Assembly (NCBI RefSeq): GCF_000832125.1
Contig: NZ_JPRK01000008.1
Location: forward strand, 310,001 to 374,000
Origin: Flavobacterium hibernum
GTDB lineage: Bacteria > Bacteroidota > Bacteroidia > Flavobacteriales > Flavobacteriaceae
Direction: 5' to 3'
DNA: 64,000 nt
The position numbers were made by a program, and so were the translations under genes. Every line of letters starts with the position of its first letter. Positions within the stretch are counted from its first letter, which is position 1. Under the pieces are notes generated by a model. The model had not been told where the DNA came from, searched no databases, and worked only from the letters and a program-made list of their open reading frames with translations. Positions 8,669-16,653 of the stretch are shown in pieces.

Positions 8669-9310
8669 ATGCATTTTATTTCACAAGACCTCGAAGATTA
8701 TATTGAACAACACTCTGAAAACGAACCAGAATTATTGGCCAAACTAAACAAAGAAACGTATCAAAAAATACTTTTGCCTCGTATGTTGAGCGGGCATTTT
8801 CAAGGTCGCGTTTTAAGTATGTTGTCTAAACTAATTCGTCCAGTAAATATCCTGGAAATTGGTACTTATACCGGTTATGCGGCTTTATGCTTGTGCGAGG
8901 GAATGCAGGAAAACGGCCAATTGCACACGATTGATATAAAAGAAGAATTAGTTGATTTTCAGCGAAAATATTTTGATGCATCACCTTGGGGAGCACAAAT
9001 TTTTCAGCATTTAGGCGAAGCTATAGATATTATTCCAAATTTGGATGTAAAATTTGATTTAGTTTTTATTGATGCTGATAAAGAAAACTATCTTAATTAT
9101 TGGGAAATGATTGTTCCGAAAATGAACAAGGGCGGAATTATTCTTTCTGATAATGTTTTGTGGAGCGGAAAAATTCTGGAACCAGTTCATCCAAATGATG
9201 TGAGCACAAAGGTTCTTTTAGAATATAATTTACTTTTAAAAAATGACCCAAGAGTTGAAACGGTTCTATTACCAATTCGCGATGGTTTAACGGTGAGCAG
9301 GGTTCTATAA
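8669..9310 (+). CDS. Class I O-methyltransferase (COMT/TrmR-like family)
   Basis: 213 residues. SAM-dependent O-methyltransferase. The SAM-binding motif I is EIGTYTGY at residues 63-70, the metal/substrate motif LVFIDADKENY is at 131-141, and LSDNVLWSGKI is near 158-168. Members of this family methylate catechols or, in the bacterial TrmR branch, 5-hydroxyuridine in tRNA; the sequence alone does not decide between them. The C-terminus GLTVSRVL is normal for flavobacterial homologues as I recall them. Its last codons (GTGAGCAGGGTT...) are repeated again after the next gene, marking the left edge of a duplicated segment. Confidence 0.88.
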   Translation: MHFISQDLEDYIEQHSENEPELLAKLNKETYQKILLPRMLSGHFQGRVLSMLSKLIRPVNILEIGTYTGYAALCLCEGMQENGQLHTIDIKEELVDFQRKYFDASPWGAQIFQHLGEAIDIIPNLDVKFDLVFIDADKENYLNYWEMIVPKMNKGGIILSDNVLWSGKILEPVHPNDVSTKVLLEYNLLLKNDPRVETVLLPIRDGLTVSRVL

Positions 9311-9460
9311 AAGCAACTATTGAATAGACTCCTGCTTTAGCTGAGGAATAAAATTATATATTAGGAATGGCTTTAGCCGAATTAAACACGCATAATAATT
9401 TGGCTAAAGCCATTTATATTTAAAATTCTTTACCTCCAGATAAAGCAGGAGGCAATTCAA
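9293..9460. repeat. 170-bp dyad repeat, copy 1 (starts inside the O-methyltransferase 3' end)
   Basis: Nested inverted repeat. The outer arms begin TTGAATAGACTCC and end GGAGGCAATTCAA; next are GCTTTAGC-type words and their complement; the inner arms are GGCTTTAGCC... and ...GGCTAAAGCC. Copy 2 at 10191-10360 has the same layout and the same leading GTGAGCAGGGTT-TATAAAA segment. The pair encloses the dioxygenase-like gene. Confidence 0.85.
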
Positions 9461-9471
9461 CAACGATTTTA

Positions 9472-10194
9472 ATGATGAACCACAGCGCGGAAATAAACAA
9501 TGAAGGTTTTACCATTATTGATAATGTATATTCTGAAAATGAGATTGAAAAACTGATTTCATTAATTGAAAATGTAACCGAAAATAATTCCGAAAATACT
9601 ACTTTTAGAAAATCTCAGGATTTATTTGCAATCCGACAATTTCATAAGGAAATCCCAGAAACCTTATCCTTTATTTTTAATGAGAATTTGAATAATATTA
9701 TAGAATCAACTTTTGGAAAAGGATATTTTATAACGAAATCAATCTATTTTGATAAACCAGAAAAATCAAATTGGTTCGTAGCTTATCATCAGGATTTAAC
9801 CATTTCGGTTGATAAAAAAATGGAGGTTGAAAACTTTGAGAACTGGACTATAAAACAAAATCAATTTGCCGTTCAGCCGCCAAAAGAAATTTTAGAAGAC
9901 AATTTTACGATCAGAATTCATATTGACACGACTACAAAGGACAACGGTGCTCTAAAAGTCATCAACAATTCTCATTCAAAAGGAATCGTACGAATTGAAA
10001 ACCTAAATTTTGAAAGCGAAACGGAAACGATTTGTGAAGTAAAAAAAGGTGGTATTATGATTATGAAACCTTTATTATTTCATGCTTCAAACAAAACCAC
10101 AAATAATGAAAGACGAAGAGTTATTCATATTGAATTCAGCAAACAACAACTCCCTTCTGGATTAGAATGGAGCGAAAAAACAACTCTTCTGTGA
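9472..10194 (+). CDS. Phytanoyl-CoA dioxygenase (PhyH)-like Fe(II)/2-oxoglutarate oxygenase
   Basis: 240 residues. The fold and metal site fit the PhyH family: H106-x-D108 in AYHQDLT and distal H204 in LLFHASNKTT, with Arg214-216 (NNERRRVIH) placed to bind 2-oxoglutarate. Substrate unknown; close relatives hydroxylate lipids, small metabolites or natural products. Two adjacent ATG codons (9472 and 9475) are possible starts. The gene is enclosed by two direct copies of a 170-bp repeat, and the second copy carries a duplicate of the 3' end of the upstream methyltransferase gene. This suggests that the gene was inserted together with, or between, these repeats. Confidence 0.8.
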   Translation: MMNHSAEINNEGFTIIDNVYSENEIEKLISLIENVTENNSENTTFRKSQDLFAIRQFHKEIPETLSFIFNENLNNIIESTFGKGYFITKSIYFDKPEKSNWFVAYHQDLTISVDKKMEVENFENWTIKQNQFAVQPPKEILEDNFTIRIHIDTTTKDNGALKVINNSHSKGIVRIENLNFESETETICEVKKGGIMIMKPLLFHASNKTTNNERRRVIHIEFSKQQLPSGLEWSEKTTLL

Positions 10195-10360
10195 GCAGGG
10201 TTTTATAAAATTAAAAAATTGAATAGACTCCAGCTTTAGCTGGAGAAATATATTTAAGCAATTTAAAAGGCTTTAGCCGAATTAATCATATAAAATAATT
10301 TGGCTAAAGCCCTTTTTTTTTAAAACTCTTTACCTCCAGCTAAAGCGGGAGGCAATTCAA
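10191..10360. repeat. 170-bp dyad repeat, copy 2
   Basis: Same nested structure as copy 1 (9293-9460). It starts within the stop-codon region of the dioxygenase-like gene with GTGAGCAGGGTTTTATAAAA, against GTGAGCAGGGTTCTATAAAA in copy 1. The outer arms TTGAATAGACTCC / GGAGGCAATTCAA and inner arms GGCTTTAGCC / GGCTAAAGCC are conserved. Confidence 0.85.
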
Positions 10361-10364
10361 AAAA

Positions 10365-10402
10365 AAAAGTTCTAAGTTTTTCTTTAAAAAAACTTAGAAC
10401 CT
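10365..10402 (-). terminator. Terminator of the tatA-PAP2 pair
   Basis: Stem GTTCTAAGTTTTT and its complement (10369-10381 with 10388-10400), followed on the minus strand by ten T. Confidence 0.85.
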
Positions 10403-10436
10403 TATTATCTTAATAATTTAAAACCTTCCCAAAAAT

Positions 10437-11000
10437 CTATCCCGGAAAATATTGCGGTTTTAGTTTTTTGTAAACTAAATAAAGTAGCGAACCAAAAAGT
10501 GCTCCAAAGAAATAACCTGTCAAAATATCTCCTGGATAATGCAATCCTAAATAAATACGGCTGTAAGCAAAAATTAAAGGCCATAAGAACAGGAATCCTA
10601 AATATTTAAAATAGCGTCTTAAAACGAAGAATAAAAACGTTGCAACCGCCATTGTATTAGCAGCATGACCAGAGAAAAAACTATATGATGTTCTAGTCTG
10701 CACTACACGAATGATAGTATTGATTTCTGGATTATTACACGGACGTGGTCGCTGAAATGTATACTTAAACAAATTAGTAACCTGATCTGTAAAAGTTATT
10801 AAAACAGCTATAAAAAGCAGTAAATACAAGGTTTGTTTACCGCCTAACTTTTTATAAATTAAATAAAATAGTAATAAAAAAAATGGTGTCCAATAGAATT
10901 GATTAGTAATAACTAACCATAATTTATCATATGTTTCAGATCCTAAACCATTAAGATATATTAATAATTCAGTATCTAATTCTTTTATTCTTTCAAGCAT
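10437..11000 (-). CDS. PAP2-family membrane phosphatase
   Basis: 187 residues with about five membrane segments. The three-part phosphatase signature is complete: Kx6RP at K79...R86-P87 (KYTFQRPRP), SGH at 110-112 (SFFSGHAANT) and SRx5HxxxD at S147...H154...D158 (SRIYLGLHYPGD). PAP2 enzymes remove phosphate from lipid phosphates such as undecaprenyl diphosphate or phosphatidate, with the active site usually facing the periplasm; the substrate here is not decided by sequence. It begins one base after the stop of the tatA-like gene and is probably co-transcribed with it. Confidence 0.92.
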   Translation of the reverse strand: MLERIKELDTELLIYLNGLGSETYDKLWLVITNQFYWTPFFLLLFYLIYKKLGGKQTLYLLLFIAVLITFTDQVTNLFKYTFQRPRPCNNPEINTIIRVVQTRTSYSFFSGHAANTMAVATFLFFVLRRYFKYLGFLFLWPLIFAYSRIYLGLHYPGDILTGYFFGALFGSLLYLVYKKLKPQYFPG

Positions 11001-11001
11001 A

Positions 11002-11349
11002 TTACATTTGGCGTTTTACAGGTCCTGAGATCGAATCGATGTCTTCTTTTACTTTGTCAATTTCTGTCGCAGTGTCGCCCAACATATTTGTGGTATCTCC
11101 TAACAAATTAGACTTTGCATCATTAATTTGGGCATTAATATTACCTGTAATATCAGTAAGAGATCTTGAATCAAGACCATTAGCCTCTGCTCCTTTCTGA
11201 ATTTCACTTTTAATATCATTGGTTGCATTTTTTAGTTGCGCCATAGCTTTACCCATTGTACGTGCAATTTCCGGCACTTTGTCTGAACCAAAAAGCATTA
11301 ATACTATAAACAGTATAAAAACTAATTCTCCTCCTCCTATACCAAACAT
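11002..11349 (-). CDS. tatA: Twin-arginine translocase subunit, TatA/TatB type
   Basis: 115 residues from the chosen start. The pattern is a short N-terminal membrane helix (GGGELVFILFIVLMLFG), the hinge SDKVPEIART, an amphipathic helix (GKAMAQLKNATNDIKSEIQ) and an unstructured polar tail, as in TatA/TatB of the Sec-independent pathway that exports folded proteins. The start MFGIGGGE at 11349 is preferred over a TTG eight codons upstream (11373), because that TTG lies inside the -7 box (11371-11378), and because the family begins MFGIG. Sequence does not separate TatA from TatB firmly. The PAP2 gene follows after one base. Confidence 0.88.
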   Translation of the reverse strand: MFGIGGGELVFILFIVLMLFGSDKVPEIARTMGKAMAQLKNATNDIKSEIQKGAEANGLDSRSLTDITGNINAQINDAKSNLLGDTTNMLGDTATEIDKVKEDIDSISGPVKRQM

Positions 11350-11370
11350 ATCTTTTATTTTTGTGTGCCA

Positions 11371-11378
11371 CAAAGATA
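11371..11378 (-). promoter_or_regulatory. -7 box TATCTTTG of the tatA-PAP2 pair
   Basis: Perfect TAnnTTTG element on the minus strand. It overlaps the more upstream TTG start candidate and therefore supports translation from the ATG at 11349. Confidence 0.6.
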
Positions 11379-11411
11379 TTAAATTTTGTAGCTGTCCGTT
11401 TTAAAATTTAC

Positions 11412-11443
11412 TTAAAAAAAAAAGACTCTTCTCAGAGTTCTTT
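11412..11443 (-). terminator. Terminator of the M1 peptidase gene
   Basis: Stem AAGACTCT/AGAGTTCTT with one mismatch and loop TCTC, followed by ten T on the minus strand. Confidence 0.75.
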
Positions 11444-11454
11444 TAGTTTTATTA

Positions 11455-13692
11455 TTAATCAAATTTTGATTTCGCTTCTACTTTTGGCCAAGAATTATTG
11501 GTTACATCAATATCTGCAGTCATTAATTTTGGATCAATTTGTATGCTTTTAATCGCTTTTGAAGTCGCATAAACTTTCTTTGCGGTATCATTATTTTTTC
11601 TCCAAATCTGAGCCGGATATTGATAATTGTCTTTTGTACCATCTTCGTATGTAATCTCAACCAAAATTGGCATGATCATACCGCCTGGCTTATTAAACTC
11701 AACTTCATAAAAATATTTAGGTGATTTTAATCCTGCTTTTTCATCAGCCGTAAAAGTTTTATCTACGTAGTCCGCTAATAATTTTACATCTTCGACTTTT
11801 AGTGCTTTTTTGCTAGAAGCATTAACCTCAGCATTATCTCCGGCAACTAAATAAACGAATGGTCCTTTATCAAATCCAAAACGTCCTTTTCTAACTTTTA
11901 CGTCTTTAATATCTGCCGTTGGAGTTTCTGAAACATAATATTGTTTTACATCTTTAATTCCGATATCTACAAAATCAGTTGAGTAAAACCATCCTCTAAA
12001 AAACCAGTCTAAATCTACTGCAGATGCATCTTCCATAGTTCTAAAGAAATCCTCTGGAGTTGGGTGTTTAAATTTCCATCTGTTTGCGTATGTTCTAAAA
12101 GCATAATCAAACAATTCTCTTCCCATTACTACTTCTCTCAAAATATTAAGACCTGTAGCCGGTTTTCCGTAAGCGTTATTTCCAAATTGGTGAATTGTTT
12201 CAGAGTTTGACATAATTGGCTCTAAAAACTTTTGATCTCCACTCATGTAAGGAACAATATTTTTTGCCGGTCCGCGTCGAGATGGAAAATTTGAATCTAA
12301 TTCCTGCTCTGCTAAATATTCTAAAAATGAATTTAAACCTTCATCCATCCAAGTCCATTGACGCTCATCTGAGTTTACAATCATTGGGAAGAAAGTATGT
12401 CCTACTTCATGAATAATAACACCAATCATTCCGTTTTTAACCTCTCTGCTTGTCACTCCATTTTCGTCAGGACGACCGTAATTCCAACAAATCATTGGAT
12501 ATTCCATTCCTTGATCTTCTGCCGAAACTGAAACTGCTTTTGGATAAGGATAATCGAATGTATGCGATGAATAACTTTTTAATGTGTGAGCAACTGTCAT
12601 TGTCGAAGTTTCTCCCCAAAGTGGGTTTGCTTCTGGCGGATAAACAGATTCTGCCATTACAGTTCTGTTTCCAATTTTTACAGCCATTGCATCATAAATG
12701 AATTTTCTTGATGAAGCGATACCAAAGTCACGCACGTTTTTAGCGCTAAATCTCCATGTTTTCTTCTTTTCAGAAAAACCTTTTTGCGCTGCTTCTGCTT
12801 CTGCCTGAGTTACAATTACAACTGGCTTGTCAAACGATTTTTGAGCTTGCTCGTAACGTTTTACTTGTTCTGCAGTAAAAACTTCGCTTCTGTTGGTTAA
12901 TTCTCCTGTTGCATCAATTACGTGATCTGCAGGAACTGTAATGTTCACATCAAAATTCCCAAATGGAAGAGCAAATTCTCCGCTTCCCCAAAACTGCATA
13001 TTTTGCCAGCCTTCTACATCATTATAAACTGCCATTCTAGGATAGAATTGCGCAATTACATATAATTTATTTCCGTCTTTTTCGAATAATTCGTAACCAG
13101 AACGTCCGCCTTCTTTTCTATAATTATTGATGTTGTACCACCATTTTATAGCTAAAGAAATTTTTTCGCCCGGTTTTAGAGGAGTAGCCAAGTTAATACG
13201 CATCATTGTTTCGTTGATCGTATACGACATTGGATTTCCTTTTGCATCTTTTACCTGCTCAATATTAAAACCACGCTCTAAATCTTTCTTTAAATATTTG
13301 CTCGAAAAACCATCAAGTGGCAAAACCTGATTAATTTTATCGCTTTCTGCCAAAGTTGACTGTGTATTTGCCTTTGCTTGATTTTGATCTAACTGAATCC
13401 ACAAATACTCTAAACTATCTGGCGAATTGTTTGAATAGGTAATAACTTCAGAACCATTTAATTTTGAGTTTTTATCATCTAACTCAATATCAATTTTATA
13501 ATCTGCTTGTTGCTGGTAATAAGCTGGTCCCGGCGCTCCAGAGGCTGTACGAAACATATTTGGCGTTGCCAGTAAATCATACATCTGGCTAAACTTATTG
13601 GTATCGTATTTACCTTGCTGTTTAGGTGCGCTGGCTTTTTCCTGCGCAATTAACATTGCAGGAAAAATTAATAATAATGAAAGCTTTTTCAT
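11455..13692 (-). CDS. Secreted M1-family zinc metallopeptidase (aminopeptidase-like)
   Basis: 745 residues. A signal peptide (about 1-17, ending LIAQ) is followed by the beta-rich M1 N-terminal domain and the gluzincin catalytic domain. The zinc site is H428-E429-V-G-H432 with E451 as the third ligand, the exact HExxH-x18-E spacing. The substrate-gate motif that reads GAMEN in typical aminopeptidases is here GMEYP near residues 395-399, so N-terminal amine recognition may differ. It probably digests peptides in the periplasm or outside the cell. It lies just downstream of, and on the same strand as, DUF6702 and the three-paralogue cluster, with its own terminator. Confidence 0.92.
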   Translation of the reverse strand: MKKLSLLLIFPAMLIAQEKASAPKQQGKYDTNKFSQMYDLLATPNMFRTASGAPGPAYYQQQADYKIDIELDDKNSKLNGSEVITYSNNSPDSLEYLWIQLDQNQAKANTQSTLAESDKINQVLPLDGFSSKYLKKDLERGFNIEQVKDAKGNPMSYTINETMMRINLATPLKPGEKISLAIKWWYNINNYRKEGGRSGYELFEKDGNKLYVIAQFYPRMAVYNDVEGWQNMQFWGSGEFALPFGNFDVNITVPADHVIDATGELTNRSEVFTAEQVKRYEQAQKSFDKPVVIVTQAEAEAAQKGFSEKKKTWRFSAKNVRDFGIASSRKFIYDAMAVKIGNRTVMAESVYPPEANPLWGETSTMTVAHTLKSYSSHTFDYPYPKAVSVSAEDQGMEYPMICWNYGRPDENGVTSREVKNGMIGVIIHEVGHTFFPMIVNSDERQWTWMDEGLNSFLEYLAEQELDSNFPSRRGPAKNIVPYMSGDQKFLEPIMSNSETIHQFGNNAYGKPATGLNILREVVMGRELFDYAFRTYANRWKFKHPTPEDFFRTMEDASAVDLDWFFRGWFYSTDFVDIGIKDVKQYYVSETPTADIKDVKVRKGRFGFDKGPFVYLVAGDNAEVNASSKKALKVEDVKLLADYVDKTFTADEKAGLKSPKYFYEVEFNKPGGMIMPILVEITYEDGTKDNYQYPAQIWRKNNDTAKKVYATSKAIKSIQIDPKLMTADIDVTNNSWPKVEAKSKFD

Positions 13693-13758
13693 AAAAATCT
13701 AATGGTAATTTTGTCAGGCTGTGAAAATAACAATTAAAATATTAATTTGACTTATTAA

Positions 13759-14265
13759 TTAATACTTTAACAATTCTTTCCTTGATGATTCTGTAAAGAG
13801 AACACTCTTTTTAACACCAAATGCAGTAATATGTGTAATGTTTTGCTGTTCAGCATTCCAATCGACTAAAATCGTATTTGAGATTTCGATTGTTTTAAAT
13901 TTGTCGATATCTTTTATTCTGGAATAGCAAACTAAAACATCGTCAGCTTCGACTTCTTTAGATAAAAAGGTAATAGGTTTTGACTGACCATTTATTTTAA
14001 TGGTAAAATTCTCAGAAAGATATTTTTTTAAAAGTTCAACATCTTCCTGAGTTTCTTTACTAGTTCCAACGAATGTTTTTTTATGATATTTTTTCTCCAT
14101 TCCGTTGTTCAAATCGTCGATAAAAATACGCGACGTAATTTGAATCATTTTTTTTTCAGCGGCGTAATTGACCTGAAAAACTCCCATATAAAATTTATGG
14201 AATGTAAAAGCTGTAAGCGATAAAAACAATATCCCAAGTAAAGGATAAATTATTTTATTTTTCAT
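13759..14265 (-). CDS. DUF6702-like secreted/membrane-anchored protein
   Basis: 168 residues. One N-terminal hydrophobic segment (about residues 6-22) acts as a signal or anchor. The body begins HKFYMGVFQVNYAAEKKMIQITSRIFIDDL and looks like the DUF6702 pattern, a short beta-rich domain commonly found beside the M1 peptidase gene in flavobacteria. The function is unknown. It overlaps the upstream gene by 4 bp (ATGA), so it belongs to the cluster of overlapping genes 14262-16489. Confidence 0.7.
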   Translation of the reverse strand: MKNKIIYPLLGILFLSLTAFTFHKFYMGVFQVNYAAEKKMIQITSRIFIDDLNNGMEKKYHKKTFVGTSKETQEDVELLKKYLSENFTIKINGQSKPITFLSKEVEADDVLVCYSRIKDIDKFKTIEISNTILVDWNAEQQNITHITAFGVKKSVLFTESSRKELLKY

Positions 14266-15026
14266 TTCTCAGTAACATTCGCTTTTTTAAATTCTTTACT
14301 TTTAGTAATAAGAAAATCCATTAATTCAAATTTCTCTTCTTGCTTTACATGCAATTTAGATTCAGGATCAACAGAACAATACAGCAAGAACATATCTACC
14401 TCATCAGCTTTTAGTTTTAAAGTATCTGTATAAAAATCTGGTGTAAAATTAGCTTTTGCATAAATAGTAAAGGCAACATCGCTAATTTCTTTCTCTGGTA
14501 CAACATCTTCTCCTTTTTTCTTCTTCAATGCTTTTTTTGCATCCTTAAAGATTCTAACAAAATCAACTCCGTTTTCAATAGTTCCGTTATAAACGAATCT
14601 ATTTTTTGGAGACGATTTTTCGTCATCAAAATATTGAGTATCTACGATAGCCTGACTATTAGTTTTATCAAATGCTTTTACCTTTAAATTCTTTTGAACA
14701 ACTACCTCTTTCAATTGATTATTCACTAAATCCATTTGCACTAAAAAGAGTCTGTCTGCACAATTTTTTTCGGTCAAAACAATTTTTTTTGATTGAAAAG
14801 CTGCACTTGTAATCAACAGCGTATCTTTAGGCTTTGCCATAATATCAAATAATCCGCTTGGACTAATAAATGTTCTGATGTTAGCATTCAAGTTCATTAC
14901 ATAACCACTTTCTAAAGTAATAGAATCGTTCACAACTTGTCCATGTAATGGTTTTCTTGAATAATTTTGTCCAATTACAATTTGACAAATTAAACACGCA
15001 AAAAGAATTCCTAGTTTATTTTTCAT
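14262..15026 (-). CDS. Secreted carboxypeptidase-regulatory-like protein, paralogue 3
   Basis: 254 residues. A signal peptide (about 1-19, ending VIGQ) is followed by an N-terminal beta-sandwich like the carboxypeptidase regulatory domain (GQVVNDSITLESGYVMNLN, then FDIMAKPKDTLLITSAAF), and a C-terminal domain with FYTDTLKL and FLLYCSVD that matches the same positions in the two upstream paralogues. It is the most diverged of the three and has a Lys-rich insert (AKKALKKKKGED). It overlaps its neighbours by 11 bp upstream and 4 bp downstream. The function is unknown. Confidence 0.75.
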   Translation of the reverse strand: MKNKLGILFACLICQIVIGQNYSRKPLHGQVVNDSITLESGYVMNLNANIRTFISPSGLFDIMAKPKDTLLITSAAFQSKKIVLTEKNCADRLFLVQMDLVNNQLKEVVVQKNLKVKAFDKTNSQAIVDTQYFDDEKSSPKNRFVYNGTIENGVDFVRIFKDAKKALKKKKGEDVVPEKEISDVAFTIYAKANFTPDFYTDTLKLKADEVDMFLLYCSVDPESKLHVKQEEKFELMDFLITKSKEFKKANVTEK

Positions 15027-15750
15027 TTTCGAGAATTATTAAATATTTTCTTGCTAAATCAGTTATTAAAAACATACTCATAGTTTTGTTTTTCGTATTC
15101 AAAGATACAGCAAATTCAGCATCATCGACACAATATAATTGAAATCCTTTAATATCTGTTTCAGGAATCCTCAATCTATCTGTGTAGTAATTTTCCTCAA
15201 AAAGATATTCCATTTTTCTAAAAAGTGCTTCTTTTTTCTCTACATTAACTTCTTTTTTAAGCATTGCAGTACGCCCCGAAATTTTGTTAAGTAACTTATC
15301 TACAGACGTTGAAGTTGCCGTATACACTTTTCGTTCTGCAGGTGTATATTTTTTTTGTCCGTATGGAATTATCCCTAAATTTTCGGCTGTAATATTGGCA
15401 TTTTCATTTACAATTACTTCTTTTAACTCGACCTCTTTTGCTGTCATTTTTATTTGAAGTAAACTCGAATTCATATCCTCGGCAGTAATTCGACGCTTGA
15501 ATCCTTCCAGGTTCACTGCCGAAAAAACCAAAACATCGCCTTCTTTTACAACAATAGAAAACATACCATTTGCATCTGATACAGCCGTTACCTGAGTTGT
15601 ATTATTAATAATATTTACAGCTTCAACAGAAGTTGATTTTTCCAAAATTTGGCCTAAAATTTCTTTTGAAACTGTTTTTTGTCCAAAACCAATTTGAACA
15701 AACAACATCATTAGTATTATATATGTGGAACTATTTATTTTCACTTGCAA
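15016..15750 (-). CDS. Secreted carboxypeptidase-regulatory-like protein, paralogue 2
   Basis: 244 residues, with a signal peptide ending QIGFGQ. The regulatory-like beta domain (ILEKSTSVEAVNIINNTTQV, DGVLVFSAVNL-type strands) is followed by the shared C-terminal region GIIPYGQKKYTPAERKVYTA, then SGRTAMLKKE, then RLRIPETDIKGFQLYCVDD. These blocks align closely with paralogue 1. The gene overlaps paralogue 1 by 20 bp and paralogue 3 by 11 bp. Its partner and ligand are unknown. Possible roles are periplasmic scaffolding or accessory work for an outer-membrane transporter; nothing in the sequence decides this. Confidence 0.78.
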   Translation of the reverse strand: MQVKINSSTYIILMMLFVQIGFGQKTVSKEILGQILEKSTSVEAVNIINNTTQVTAVSDANGMFSIVVKEGDVLVFSAVNLEGFKRRITAEDMNSSLLQIKMTAKEVELKEVIVNENANITAENLGIIPYGQKKYTPAERKVYTATSTSVDKLLNKISGRTAMLKKEVNVEKKEALFRKMEYLFEENYYTDRLRIPETDIKGFQLYCVDDAEFAVSLNTKNKTMSMFLITDLARKYLIILENEK

Positions 15751-16489
15751 TTATTTCTTTGTACTTAACAGCCAATTCTCCCAATAAAAATTCTGTCGAA
15801 GTTTTATTTTTAGAATTTAAAATCGCTGTAAATTTATCATTATCCACGACATAATACTCAAACCCTTTTACATATTCGAGAGGAATTTGCAATCTATTTA
15901 CAAAATGATCTATACTAAACATTCGTTCTAAAAGTTTCATAAACGCTTCTTTTTTCTCAACCACAAGTTCTTTCTTTAACATTGCTGTTCGTCCTGAAAA
16001 CATATTCAAAATAGGATCAAGTGCAACAGAACCTCCCAGACCTACATGCCCGTCTAAATCTGATGCGGTGTGTAATTTTCTCTCAGCTTCTGTATATGAT
16101 TTTTGCCCTTTCGGAATAATGCCTAAAGAAACCGCATTTATACCACTATTATAACCTTTTACAACAACCTCTTGCAATTGATGCATTACCATATTTAGTT
16201 TAACCGAAAAATTGATGTCCGAAAAATTCTCAGCAGTCAACAAAATTCTACTTTCTTTAAATTGTATCGACGAAAAAACAAGCTCATCTCCCACTTGAGC
16301 AGCAATTGAAAAAGCTCCCAAATTATTTGTTGTTGTCATTGCTTCTGTTTGCGCATTAATAACATAAACACCTTCTAAATCAAAAGTATTAGAGGTTATT
16401 CGTCCGCTTAAAACAGACCTATCCTGAGCCTGAGACCAACTTGTTTGCCCCAAAACAACAATCAAAACATATATAACCTTGTTTATCAA
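15731..16489 (-). CDS. Secreted carboxypeptidase-regulatory-like protein, paralogue 1
   Basis: 252 residues. First gene of the overlapping cluster. The start is TTG (16487-16489); no in-frame ATG lies upstream before the stop at 16502-16504. The signal peptide ends TSWSQAQ. The regulatory-like domain (SGRITSNTFDLEGVYVINAQ) is followed by the shared C-terminal blocks GIIPKGQKSYTEAERKLHTA, SGRTAMLKKE and RLQIPLEYVKGFEYYVVDN. A TAAATTTG box (16544-16551) lies about 55 bases upstream. The whole cluster 16489-13759 reads as one overlapping transcription unit. Confidence 0.78.
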   Translation of the reverse strand: MINKVIYVLIVVLGQTSWSQAQDRSVLSGRITSNTFDLEGVYVINAQTEAMTTTNNLGAFSIAAQVGDELVFSSIQFKESRILLTAENFSDINFSVKLNMVMHQLQEVVVKGYNSGINAVSLGIIPKGQKSYTEAERKLHTASDLDGHVGLGGSVALDPILNMFSGRTAMLKKELVVEKKEAFMKLLERMFSIDHFVNRLQIPLEYVKGFEYYVVDNDKFTAILNSKNKTSTEFLLGELAVKYKEIIASENK

Positions 16490-16543
16490 AATGACAAAAT
16501 TTTAGAGATTTTCTTAAAGCAGTAAAAATATCTTAATGTATTC

Positions 16544-16551
16544 CAAATTTA
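16544..16551 (-). promoter_or_regulatory. Possible -7 box TAAATTTG of the three-paralogue cluster
   Basis: Perfect TAnnTTTG element on the minus strand, 55 bases upstream of the TTG start at 16489. Confidence 0.4.
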
Positions 16552-16653
16552 GTATTAAGAACTTGGTAAAAATATGTTAATTAAACTTTGCTTGTCACCA
16601 ACAAAATGAGACTTTTTAATATCTTTAACCTAAACAATTTGAGTTTATTTTTT

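Noticed and set aside
9293..10360. Insertion sequence carrying the PhyH-like gene
   Set aside because: No transposase is present and the repeats are direct copies of a nested dyad, not terminal inverted repeats of a transposon.
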